DNA of 64,000 nt from CAYUVH01 sp964448135 (GTDB lineage: Bacteria; Verrucomicrobiota; Verrucomicrobiia; Limisphaerales; UBA8199): assembly GCA_964448135.1 (NCBI GenBank), contig CAYUVH010000009.1, forward strand, positions 73,920 through 137,919, read 5' to 3'. The notes beneath the pieces are model-generated. The model searched no databases, was not told the origin of the DNA, and worked only from the letters and a program-made list of their open reading frames with translations. Below are positions 49,301 to 56,235 of the stretch, one piece after another. Within the stretch, counting starts at the first letter, position 1; the number at the start of each line of letters is the position of its first letter. Both the position numbers and the translations under genes were made by a program.

Positions 49301-50564
49301 CCATGCTGAGCGTCACGGCGACGCAATTTCCCCATTTGTCCGCCGTCGAGATGTTGCATGTGCCGTAGCGGATGTCGTTCCAGTGAACGAGAATCGGCAC
49401 ATTGGTTTCACCGTTCACCGCCTGTGTGATGGAGCCGGCGATACTGTTCGTGAGCCGGATTTCGTTCGGGTCCCAGGGGCACACCGTGGACAGGCCATTG
49501 GTCGCGTGGGCCACCATTTGGGCGGCAAAATCCGTGCTGCCGTTGCCCAGAAAATCCGGCGGCGTGGCTCCGCCGAACGGATCACCGAACCACTGATAAA
49601 AATCCTTCCACATCAGCCGCGCCGTCTCCGCGCGCGCGTGCCAGTAATGCAAAGTATCCCAGGTTCCGCCGGGACCATTGGTCCATCCCAGGGCTTCGAT
49701 GACCGACAACTCCTGCAGCACCGAAAGCGCCGCCGACCCCAACGGCGCCGCGCACACCCAGGCAGGCGTGCCGTTCGGCGGATTGAAGTGCCGCATGTAA
49801 GGCACCACTTCGCGGGGCGCGTAATTCGTCATATCGGCATACATGACGAACCCGCCGTTGCCCTGAATCACCGCCGCAATATCCTGCGCAATGCCTCCGC
49901 CATAAAAAGCCGCGTAAGGATTGCTGTTCGTGAAAAGCTCCATGAACAGGTTGCTGACACTCGTGGTGGTGTAATATGAATTGACCGTCGCCTGCCCGTT
50001 CGCAATCCGCGCCAGCGCCGGTTTCAGCACTTCGGCGAAGGGGAAGAAGTTCGTGCCGCTGACCTTGCGACCGTAGTTGGTTTGCGCCATGTACAATCCG
50101 GCGAAAGTCCCCGGCACCCCCACCGCCTTCCAGCCGATCAAGTTCGCCGCCGGCAGCGCGCCGATCCAATTTCCGTTCGTCGGATTCACGCTGACCGCGA
50201 AGACATTCGAATTCGCCAGCGAACCCGCCGCGCTGTTGAAGTCAATGCACGTCACCAACTGCGGTGCGCCGTCCCATCCCGACTTCCAAATCATCATGTG
50301 CCCGCCATAACCGCCGAGGCTGCAATTGGCCACATTAACAACGCAGGCCGAAAGCGCGGCGGCGACGGCCGCGTCTACCGCGTTGCCGCCGCCTTTGTAG
50401 ATGAACGCGCCCGTACCGCCGCCCGATCCGAGAACTTCGAGCGCCGCCGATTCGATTGTGGGATTGGGGCTGGCAGCGCTGGCTGAGCCCACATAAGCGG
50501 CAAAGGCTGACTGGTGAAAACCAAAGGCAAAAGCGAAGAGGATTGCGCTCCAGACTTTGGCCAT
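46308..50564 (-). CDS. Gamma-glutamyltransferase-like protein fused to Ig and propeller domains
   Basis: 1418 residues from MAKVWSAILF, chosen because it starts with a signal peptide (ILFAFAFGFHQSAFA). A gamma-glutamyltranspeptidase Ntn-hydrolase domain spans about 22-575: FIYKGGGNAVDAAVAAALSA near the start and the small-subunit start TCNISTADKWGNCVAVTLSM at Thr-402, equivalent to catalytic Thr-391 of E. coli GGT. The oxyanion-type serine pair is replaced (KRPVDNMCPI instead of KRPxSSMSPT), while GGVGGS is kept. Two Ig-like domains (about 578-760), a propeller-like region (770-1140), a concanavalin-like section (1150-1350) and a C-terminal module ending in ARRFYQLRSP follow. Probably exported; it may have lost normal transferase activity. 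Confidence 0.82.
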   Translation of the reverse strand: MAKVWSAILFAFAFGFHQSAFAAYVGSASAASPNPTIESAALEVLGSGGGTGAFIYKGGGNAVDAAVAAALSACVVNVANCSLGGYGGHMMIWKSGWDGAPQLVTCIDFNSAAGSLANSNVFAVSVNPTNGNWIGALPAANLIGWKAVGVPGTFAGLYMAQTNYGRKVSGTNFFPFAEVLKPALARIANGQATVNSYYTTTSVSNLFMELFTNSNPYAAFYGGGIAQDIAAVIQGNGGFVMYADMTNYAPREVVPYMRHFNPPNGTPAWVCAAPLGSAALSVLQELSVIEALGWTNGPGGTWDTLHYWHARAETARLMWKDFYQWFGDPFGGATPPDFLGNGSTDFAAQMVAHATNGLSTVCPWDPNEIRLTNSIAGSITQAVNGETNVPILVHWNDIRYGTCNISTADKWGNCVAVTLSMGGGYGAQVALTNRGLVFGQGMALFEPRPGWPDSIAPGKRPVDNMCPIIVIPDFPVSPTNGSAGGRPPFAAGGVGGSTIENNMTMQVLNYLLEGPSSSVSTPANWLYNFEGNNIIYMRPSYPPGVQSYLGAVGLSAPGGPPSVGEVSYAEAWIPPELLSQPSGTNVSGGTTITLRATATGLPLFYQWLRAGVPLSDGGTVSGANTAQLSISPATNSAVFTLLVSNGGGSVTSAPANVILDGVPAISMQPVSRTNFAGESAAFTAAAVGPGTLTYRWRKNGANVTNGGNISGATAPTLRFNPVTVGDAGVYSVVVSNAFGSMVSDDASLTVINAAAFLTQLWSAGPLDGVPWMNTNTTLTANVPNQRTLAYNAPSNQLYVISRSSSTTSNFVVYVLNATNGSLLYTLKTNGIRGGIGKAGIGLVSIGVADDGAVYAANVSLDAAGSGGADPTSMFRVYRWADAGSNTIPVQIFSGDPAGTNAAMRWGDTLAVRGAGTNTQLLIDTDTTVSGTRYTAILTPTSGALTNFSARWFTATNSGNTIGRSLEFEPGTNSIWQKGAGAALVKTTFDPATSLGGARIASANALVATNFPPGLLGVGLATARNLAAGVYSAGGSGPDMLNLYDISNLGAPSLLSQYPFPMTPPVANANRISQTFFKDELVFSIDANNGFMVFRLTQSNPPGAWSLYEPFSYSTIGGPVSSNTPANWTYGGTGANDLSIVSGSLAYPGLVAPVGNSVTNGGVGLGVRRLLGTNFSSGAVYFSALFRIDDLGFGQWSGHSSAVGALCANDNSSFRVQVLVKSNSPSGYVFGVQKSGTGSGPAFDGTEHYAGETVFVVGKYDFNASPNSATLWINPAPATLGAATEPGTGFVFATSGTDGFVIDRFNMRQNALTGSSSVPVAMRWDELRFGLSWAAVTPPDPLYFAPGSVTLSGFNILPGGAFQFGYSNASARVYTVFASTNLVDWQAIGSGTQTSPGWYQFTDAAATNLARRFYQLRSP

Positions 50565-50679
50565 TGCTACCAGCGTAACTGGCGAACCGCCGAAGCGCAA
50601 ACGCTGAGACCACGCTGAGGCGACGAAGCCCGGCCCTGATTTGGCAGCTTCCATTCGCCTCCATTCGCCTCCATTTGAA

Positions 50680-50702
50680 ATCTCAAATTTCAAATTTGAG
50701 AT
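50680..50702. repeat. Perfect 23-base palindrome ATCTCAAATTT-C-AAATTTGAGAT
   Basis: Two 11-base arms around one central C, in the 160-base spacer upstream of the GGT-like gene and downstream of argJ. It follows a CCATTCGCCT direct repeat at 50651-50670. Could be an operator, or a member of the simple-repeat class seen elsewhere in the window. Confidence 0.6.
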
Positions 50703-50725
50703 GGGGACGCGACCGGAAAGAAATC

Positions 50726-52060
50726 TTAACCACCTAACGTTGTAGGATCGCTCACATCACCCTTGTTGAAATCCACGTAATCCTCCGTCAAGTCGGCCGC
50801 GTACATGATGGCGCCCGACTTTCCGAGGTTGAGCCTCACATGCAGATCAAACTCCTTCGGCGCCACCGCCGCGCACAGCTCCCGAAACGTCGCCTTCGTC
50901 GGCTGCCCGCGTTTCAAACTCCAAAGAATCTTTTTGCTTCCCGGCGCGCTGTAACCCAAATCCACCCGATTCTCCACCACGCGGGCCGGACTGTATCCCA
51001 GTGCGTCAATAATCCGTCCCCAATTGGGATCGCCGCCGTGCCAGCTCGTCTTCACCAGCGCGCTATTCGCCACCGCCCGCGCCGCCGCGTCCGCATCCGC
51101 GAACGATCGCGCCCCCTCCACCCGCACCGTCACAAACCGCGACACCCCTTCCCCATCGCGCACAATCATCTTCGCCAACTCCAGACACACATGACTCAGC
51201 GCCGCCTGAAAAACCGCAAATCCCTCTGACTTCTGATCTCTGATCTCCGACCTCTGGTTTTCCGCCCTCCCATTCGCCAGCACGAGCACCGTGTCATTCG
51301 TGCTCATGTCGCCATCCACCGTGATGCGATTGAAGCTATTTGCCACTGCTTCATTCAACGCCGCTCGTAGGGCCGCCGGAGCCACAGCCGCATCCGTGGT
51401 GACAAAACACAGCATCGTCGCATGCAGCGGCCGCGCCGCTGGACGCGCCCCCGTCGGACTCATGCCCGGCTGGATCATCCCCGCTCCTTTGCAAATTCCC
51501 CCCACCCGCACCGTCGCTCCGCCGAGCTGGAACTCCACGGCCACCTGCTTCGGCTTCGTGTCACTCGTCATGATCGCTTCCGCCGCGTGCGCCGCGTGCT
51601 CCTCACTGGGACCCAGCAATGCCGCCGCTTCCAAAATCCCGGCGCGCACATTATCCATCGGCATCGTCACCCCAATGCGCCCCGTGGATCCGACCAGCGC
51701 CGAACCAGCCGGCGCGTTCAGAGCGCGTTCGGTGAAACGAACCATCTCCCGGGCATCCGCCAGCCCCTGCCGGCCCGTGCACGCGTTGGCGTTTCCCGAA
51801 TTCACCACGATCACCTGCGCGCTCGCCTTGCGCATCCGTTCCACGCACACCTTCACTGGCGCTGCGCAAACCTGGTTCGTCGTGAACAACCCGGCCACCG
51901 TCGCCGGCACATCCGAAACAATCAACGCGAGATCACGCTTGCGCCCCTTGTTCGAGCCCTTCCCGGTCCCCAGCCGCTTGATATCGCAGAACACGCCCGC
52001 CGCCAGAAAACCCCGCGGGGCCAGGATCGAACCGGGCACTGATTTCAATTTGAATTTCAT
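50726..52060 (-). CDS. argJ: Bifunctional ornithine/glutamate N-acetyltransferase
   Basis: 444 residues; recycles acetyl groups between acetylornithine and glutamate in arginine synthesis. N-terminal signature KRDLALIVSDVPATVAGLFT, then VVNSGNANACTGRQGLADAR. The self-cleavage Thr lies in HATMLCFVTTDAA. Normally this Thr comes one residue after the motif KGxGMIxPxM; here about 13 extra residues (SPTGARPAARPLH) intervene. A second anomaly is an in-frame simple repeat (NQRSEIRDQKSE) in the C-terminal half. GDPNWGRIIDALGYS and the C-terminal LTEDYVDFNKGDVSD are normal. Probably still functional. Confidence 0.96.
   Translation of the reverse strand: MKFKLKSVPGSILAPRGFLAAGVFCDIKRLGTGKGSNKGRKRDLALIVSDVPATVAGLFTTNQVCAAPVKVCVERMRKASAQVIVVNSGNANACTGRQGLADAREMVRFTERALNAPAGSALVGSTGRIGVTMPMDNVRAGILEAAALLGPSEEHAAHAAEAIMTSDTKPKQVAVEFQLGGATVRVGGICKGAGMIQPGMSPTGARPAARPLHATMLCFVTTDAAVAPAALRAALNEAVANSFNRITVDGDMSTNDTVLVLANGRAENQRSEIRDQKSEGFAVFQAALSHVCLELAKMIVRDGEGVSRFVTVRVEGARSFADADAAARAVANSALVKTSWHGGDPNWGRIIDALGYSPARVVENRVDLGYSAPGSKKILWSLKRGQPTKATFRELCAAVAPKEFDLHVRLNLGKSGAIMYAADLTEDYVDFNKGDVSDPTTLGG
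51224..51259. repeat. Short-word repeat inside argJ (TCAGAGATCAGAAGTCAGAG on minus strand)
   Basis: Near-tandem copies of AGATCAG / AGTCAGAG words, read on the coding strand, insert about 12 residues (NQRSEIRDQKSE) in argJ without breaking the frame. The same kind of sequence is usually intergenic. Confidence 0.7.
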
Positions 52061-52371
52061 TTCGTCACGCTTTGATTGTTAGCGACGACTCCAATAACGC
52101 ACTTGCGCGGGCGAAACAAATGGAAAAACAGCCTCGGAGCAAAAGACTGATCCGCCATGCCGGACACATGTCGGAAGAATTCCCACATCACTTCTCATTA
52201 ACACCTTGCTTCAGCAAGGTGATCCTCCGCCGAAGCGCCCAAGGAAACCGTTTTCAACGGTTTCCAAACCCGGGCGCGAATCACCAACCTCAACTTGACG
52301 TCCTACTTCTTCGCTCCAATATCATCAAGCAGTCGTCAGCCCGACCACGGCTTGCACAAAAAGTAACCACC
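52061..52371. other. Intergenic region, 311 bases, with two tandem hairpins
   Basis: Divergent spacer between argJ and a small unknown gene. Besides two perfect hairpins listed separately, nothing recognisable is present. Confidence 0.6.
52202..52265. repeat. Two consecutive perfect hairpins
   Basis: CACCTTGC-TTCA-GCAAGGTG at 52202-52221 and GGAAACCGTT-TTC-AACGGTTTCC at 52243-52265. Stems of 8 and 10 bases with similar small loops, 21 bases apart. There is no T-run on either side, so not classic terminators; a structured leader of the downstream gene is possible. Confidence 0.7.
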
Positions 52372-52815
52372 ATGGGCGCCGAACCTTATTTCTACTTCGT
52401 AAAATACAATCCCGACCTCGACGCCGCTCTTCAAGAGTTGCGCGACCGCGAATTCCGCGCCGGCCGCTACAACCCCGCGATCCCGCATCTGGATTTTCCC
52501 ATCAGCCCGAATTCCCCGGCGCCGGGAGCCCGGCACACCTCGATTGAGCATGCGCTCCAAGCCTCCGGCGCCGATGGCACCCGCTCCATCCTCGATCTCG
52601 ATCACATCGCGTCCGAGCCCGAGTTCGGCGCCGTCACCCCGCTGCCACCGGAACAGTTGGATGCCTTGTTCGGCACCGAACAACCCACCCGCGAGATGAT
52701 CGATCAGTGCGAGGAGTTGTTCGAGAGCCTCGAGCGTGGCGAAGGAGTCTGCATCACCGTGTACCAGCAAGGCCGGCCCCATGAACTGTTCTTCGCCGGC
52801 TACTCATGCGATTGA
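52372..52815 (+). CDS. Hypothetical cytoplasmic protein
   Basis: 147 residues from MGAEPYFYFVKYNPDLDAAL, with an aromatic-rich N-terminal strand, a helix LQELRDREFRAGRYNPAIPH, and a second half ELFESLERGEGVCITVYQQG. No signal peptide or membrane segment. This looks like a conserved family of unknown function in environmental bacteria, but I cannot name it. It sits alone between two spacers with hairpins and repeats. Confidence 0.7.
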   Translation: MGAEPYFYFVKYNPDLDAALQELRDREFRAGRYNPAIPHLDFPISPNSPAPGARHTSIEHALQASGADGTRSILDLDHIASEPEFGAVTPLPPEQLDALFGTEQPTREMIDQCEELFESLERGEGVCITVYQQGRPHELFFAGYSCD

Positions 52816-53110
52816 CCAGCCCACTCCGTTTCCTTCTTTTTAATTCGATTGGCAGTTTCCACCAGATTTTTGCCATCCATTTTGTGCGATAATGCGCCGG
52901 CCGGGGTCAAACCCCGTGCGGCCAAACCGTCCGCCGCACTGCTCTTTGAAATCAAAAGCTAACGGTGTATAACACATTCTATCGCCTCCCACCCAAGCAG
53001 ACCGGATGCTTTGGTAGGGTGGGGTTACTGAACTGCCCGCCCGCGCGTGGCCTCCATCAGCCTCCGACCGACCTCCAGCCAACCTGCGGACAGCCAAAAG
53101 CAAGCCTCCG

Positions 53111-53161
53111 GCAAACCTGGCGGCAAACCTAAAACCCCAGCAAACAAACCTAAGCAAACCT
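53111..53161. repeat. GCAAACCT short repeat array
   Basis: GCAAACCT at 53111, 53123 and 53154, and ACAAACCT at 53144. Two copies are followed by AAAAC. Spacings are 12, 21 and 10 bases. Confidence 0.6.
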
Positions 53162-53183
53162 AAAACGGCCAAAAAAATAATTA

Positions 53184-53213
53184 CCCTCAACTCTCAACCT
53201 TCAACCCTCAACT
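53184..53213. repeat. CTCAACTCTCAACCTTCAAC simple repeat
   Basis: Near-tandem seven-base words of the form CTCAACY or TTCAACC. Same class as the other short-word repeats in the window. Confidence 0.6.
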
Positions 53214-53298
53214 TTTCTTCCCCCTACCGGGAACTCCCTTGGTCCCGCCCACGACTTTTCACCTGACTCCCCCGCACGACCCCATATAGTTGCCCAAA

Positions 53299-54069
53299 AT
53301 GAAGCGTCGTCCGTTCGTGCTGATATCCCCCGATACCCAAGCGAAAGGCGCCGAGTTCGGCGACCGCTCGACCAGCCTCGCCGAGACCTACCAACGCGCG
53401 CTGCTGGATGCCGACACTCTCCCCTTCGCCTTGCCCGCGACCATTTCCCGGCAGGTCATCGCCGAATGCGTCGCCCGTTGCGATGGCGTGCTGCTGACCG
53501 GCGGCGAGGACGTCGAACCCACCATCTATGACGATAAGATGCCCTTGCACCTGCGAAAGAAGTGCATATTGACCCCGGATGGCGGCCGGCGCGATTTACG
53601 GGAGATCATCCTTGTGGACGAGGTCTTCCGGCAGCGGAAGCCGCTTTTGGCCATTTGCCGGGGTCACCAAGTGCTGAATGTGGCCCTGGGCGGCACGCTT
53701 TATGCGGACATTTCAAGCGAATTACCTGGCGCCATCCGGCATCGCCGCATGGACCGCCGCAGCCGGATAGTCCATGAAGTTCGGTTGACAGACGGCTCAC
53801 TGCTGGCGAAGATAGCCGCCAAGCCTAAATTGGGCGTGAATAGCACCCATCATCAGGCTGTGCGGCAGGTGGCGCCGCCCCTGTGGCCGTCCGCCGTGTG
53901 TGCTGACGGAGTGATCGAGGGCCTCGAACTGAAGCCGGAGGCCGCCGGAATGCTGCCGTTCCTGTTGAGCGTGCAGTTTCACCCCGAACGTCTCGCGGAT
54001 CGGTACGCGGAACACCGGGCCATCTTTCGGGCTTTCGCGAGGGTTTGTGGGCAAAACGGCTTAAAATGA
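53299..54069 (+). CDS. Gamma-glutamyl-gamma-aminobutyrate hydrolase-like class I amidotransferase (C26)
   Basis: 256 residues from MKRRPFVLIS. The PuuD/C26 fold shows the nucleophile elbow LLAICRGHQVLNVALGGTLY (catalytic Cys), an upstream GVLLTGGEDVEPTIY and the His-Glu pair in SVQFHPERLADRYA, so the triad is complete. Family members hydrolyse gamma-glutamyl amides such as gamma-glutamyl-GABA in putrescine catabolism; no other puu gene is present, so the substrate is open. The stop overlaps the sigma-54 response-regulator start (ATGA), so the two are coupled. Cytoplasmic. Confidence 0.9.
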   Translation: MKRRPFVLISPDTQAKGAEFGDRSTSLAETYQRALLDADTLPFALPATISRQVIAECVARCDGVLLTGGEDVEPTIYDDKMPLHLRKKCILTPDGGRRDLREIILVDEVFRQRKPLLAICRGHQVLNVALGGTLYADISSELPGAIRHRRMDRRSRIVHEVRLTDGSLLAKIAAKPKLGVNSTHHQAVRQVAPPLWPSAVCADGVIEGLELKPEAAGMLPFLLSVQFHPERLADRYAEHRAIFRAFARVCGQNGLK

Positions 54070-55436
54070 CTATGAAGGGTAAGATTCTGATCGTGGAAGA
54101 CGAGGCTGCCTACAGCAGCATCCTCAAGGAACACCTTGGTGACGAATACCAGGTCAGCGAGGCCGCCAGTGGCGCCGCGCTGCTCGCGCTTTTCGGCCAG
54201 GAACAGCCGGACGTCGTCCTGCTGGATGTGCGCCTGCCCGATGCCAATGGCCTCGCCGACCTCCTGCCCCCGCTCAAAAAGCGCTGGCCGGACACCCAGG
54301 TCATTGTCCTGACCGGCAAGGCCGACGATCAGGAAGCCGTTTCCTGGGCCGTCGAAGCCACCAAGCGTGGCGCCTTCAATTTCCTCCGCAAGGAAGCCCG
54401 CTTCGATCGCGAGAAATTCCTCGCCGACGTCAGCAACGCCCTCGAACACAAGCGCCAGAACGAGGAAGCCAGCACCCTGCGCAAGGCCCTCGAAACGATG
54501 AGCGGCACCACCTCGCCGATTTTCCGCAGCACGGCGATGCAGGAAGTTGTCCGAACTGTGGAAAGAGTTGCCCCAAGCGATGTCTCACTTTTGATCACTG
54601 GTGAAAGCGGCACAGGCAAGGAAGTCATTGCCGACCTCATCCACGCCATGAGCCCGCGCAGCAAGGCGCGCATCATCAAGATCAATTGCGCCGCCCTGCC
54701 CCGCGAACTGATCGAAAGCGAACTCTTCGGCTCCGTCAAAGGCGCTTTCACCGGCGCGCACTCTGACCGCGAAGGCCTCTTCCGCCAGGCCGAAGGCGGC
54801 ACGCTGTTCCTCGACGAAATTTCCGAAATGCCAATTGATACGCAGAGCAAATTGCTCCGCGTTCTCCAGGACCAGGAAGTCCGCCCCGTCGGCGGCAAGA
54901 CGACTTACAAGACGAACTGCCGCATCGTCGCCGCCACCAATCGCAAGACCGACGAGGCGATCAAAGACGGCAAGATGCGCGAGGATTTGTACTACCGCAT
55001 CAGCGCCATCTCCGTGCATCTGCCGCCGTTGCGCGAGCGCCGCGACGACATCATGCCGCTGGCAAACGCCTTCCTGAAACGCTTCGCCGCGCAGGCAAAT
55101 CGTGTCATCAAGGGTTTTGCGAATGACGCCATTGAGCGCCTCACCTCCTTCGACTGGCCGGGCAACGTCCGCCAGTTGCAAAACGAAGTGCAACGCGCCG
55201 TCCTGCTCTCCGAAGGCGACGAGGTCCGTGCCTCCGATCTTTCGGTGACGAAAGTCCGCGCCGCCGGCGAAGAATCGCAGGACACCAATTTCACCCTGCT
55301 CGAAGGCGTCGAACGCAACGAGATCGTCCGCATGCTCAAGGAAACCGGCGGCAACAAACTCGAGACCGCCAAACGCCTCGGCATCGGACGCCAGACCCTC
55401 TACAACAAGATCAAGGCTTACGGGATCGAGGTTTGA
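54066..55436 (+). CDS. NtrC-family sigma-54-dependent response regulator
   Basis: 456 residues. Receiver domain at about 5-120: KILIVEDEAAYSSILKEHLG, phospho-acceptor Asp in VVLLDVRLPDANG, and VIVLTGKAD. AAA+ domain at about 150-380: Walker A GESGTGKE, the sigma-54-contacting GAFTGA loop, Walker B GGTLFLDEI, and a Zn-free C-terminal part. The C-terminal Fis-type helix-turn-helix is LETAKRLGIGRQTLYNKIKA. It activates sigma-54 promoters after phosphorylation; no histidine kinase is nearby. Start ATG overlaps the upstream hydrolase stop; an internal ATG six bases later is also possible. Confidence 0.96.
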   Translation: MTMKGKILIVEDEAAYSSILKEHLGDEYQVSEAASGAALLALFGQEQPDVVLLDVRLPDANGLADLLPPLKKRWPDTQVIVLTGKADDQEAVSWAVEATKRGAFNFLRKEARFDREKFLADVSNALEHKRQNEEASTLRKALETMSGTTSPIFRSTAMQEVVRTVERVAPSDVSLLITGESGTGKEVIADLIHAMSPRSKARIIKINCAALPRELIESELFGSVKGAFTGAHSDREGLFRQAEGGTLFLDEISEMPIDTQSKLLRVLQDQEVRPVGGKTTYKTNCRIVAATNRKTDEAIKDGKMREDLYYRISAISVHLPPLRERRDDIMPLANAFLKRFAAQANRVIKGFANDAIERLTSFDWPGNVRQLQNEVQRAVLLSEGDEVRASDLSVTKVRAAGEESQDTNFTLLEGVERNEIVRMLKETGGNKLETAKRLGIGRQTLYNKIKAYGIEV

Positions 55437-55437
55437 C

Positions 55438-55590
55438 AATCCCACCAAGAACGGATTACCCGTGATCGTGGTCTTGGATGCGGATGGCAAACACCTTACC
55501 ACCCAGGACACCGGAAAGCTCGATCAAGGCCATTACCACGACCCCGCGAAGGTGCTGGCCTTCCTGAAACAATGGGCGCCCAAGCAGTAG
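55438..55590 (+). pseudogene. Thioredoxin-like protein, C-terminal remnant
   Basis: A 50-residue open stretch ending in TAG with no start codon. It reads like the end of a secreted thioredoxin-fold protein: NGLPVIVVLDADGKHLTTQD and HDPAKVLAFLKQWAPKQ match the last strand, helix and tail of this family in Verrucomicrobia. The active-site CxxC and the N-terminal half are missing; the fragment begins two bases after the response-regulator stop codon. This suggests a deletion that joined the two genes. Confidence 0.75.
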
Positions 55591-55659
55591 TCGAAAGTGC
55601 GACCCCGACGCGCGGGGCCTGTTGTCAGTGAAGTCAATCCGGAGTATGCTGCGCGTTAG

Positions 55660-55878
55660 ATGAGCATCGCCGAAATCAAGAAACTGCCCTTGGCCGAAAA
55701 GCTGCAGCTCATGGAGGCGCTTTGGGATGAACTGCGCGAGCGCGCCGAACAAGTTCCAGTTCCTGAGTGGCATAAGCAATTGCTTGATGAGCGCCGAAAG
55801 GCAGTCGAAGCGGGCACCGAGGAACTTCTGGATTGGGATTCCGTAAAGAATCAATTGGGTTCACGACGGAAAAAATGA
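55660..55878 (+). CDS. Addiction-module antitoxin, PF09720/TIGR02574-like
   Basis: 72 residues. The sequence IAEIKKLPLAEKLQLMEALW is the typical helical start of the putative addiction-module component family, and WHKQLLDERRKAVEAGTEEL with the following LLDWDSVK completes it. It would bind and neutralise the adjacent toxin. Its stop codon overlaps the toxin start (ATGA). Type II TA pairs of this form are common on chromosomes and mobile DNA. Confidence 0.9.
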   Translation: MSIAEIKKLPLAEKLQLMEALWDELRERAEQVPVPEWHKQLLDERRKAVEAGTEELLDWDSVKNQLGSRRKK

Positions 55879-56183
55879 TCAGGCTTGCCGCTTCGGCACG
55901 ACGGGATTTGGAAGAGGGGTTCGACTTTTACGAATTCCAGGAAGCAGGTTTGGGGGATTATTTTCTGACTTCAGTCCGGGCAGATATCGAAACCCTGAAA
56001 GTAACGGCCGGCACTCACAAGACAGCTTATGCCGATTATCACCGGCTGCTGTGCAAGACCTTTCCATTTGCTGTGTACTATACAAGCGACCGCCGGCAAA
56101 TTGTAGTCTATGCGGTCGTGGTTTGCAGACGCGATCCGGCATGGATCCGCCAGCGTCTCCGAAGGACAAGCCGAACCGACTAG
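55875..56183 (+). CDS. RelE/ParE-family toxin
   Basis: 102 residues from MIRLAASARRDLEEGFDFYE, chosen by the four-base overlap with the antitoxin. The family pattern is visible in the N-terminal helix pair and the final strands FPFAVYYTSDRRQIVVYAVV followed by CRRDPAWIRQRL. ParE members inhibit gyrase and RelE members cleave mRNA; which of the two applies is not clear. Slightly less GC-rich than neighbours. Confidence 0.88.
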   Translation: MIRLAASARRDLEEGFDFYEFQEAGLGDYFLTSVRADIETLKVTAGTHKTAYADYHRLLCKTFPFAVYYTSDRRQIVVYAVVVCRRDPAWIRQRLRRTSRTD

Positions 56184-56235
56184 CGTTCACACGAGCCACG
56201 ACTGCGGCGCCATAAGAACGCCCACCGGTGTTTGC

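Larger units (their letters stand above)
52816..53298. other. Intergenic region, 483 bases, repeats only
   Basis: No convincing gene. It contains the GCAAACCT array near 53.1 kb and the TCAACCCTCAAC simple repeat near 53.2 kb. The promoter for the downstream hydrolase/response-regulator operon should lie near its right end. Confidence 0.6.

Noticed and set aside
52840..53190. Open frame of 116 codons with hydrophobic start
   Set aside because: The hydrophobic stretch is produced by the GCAAACCT repeat array read backwards; no conserved character.
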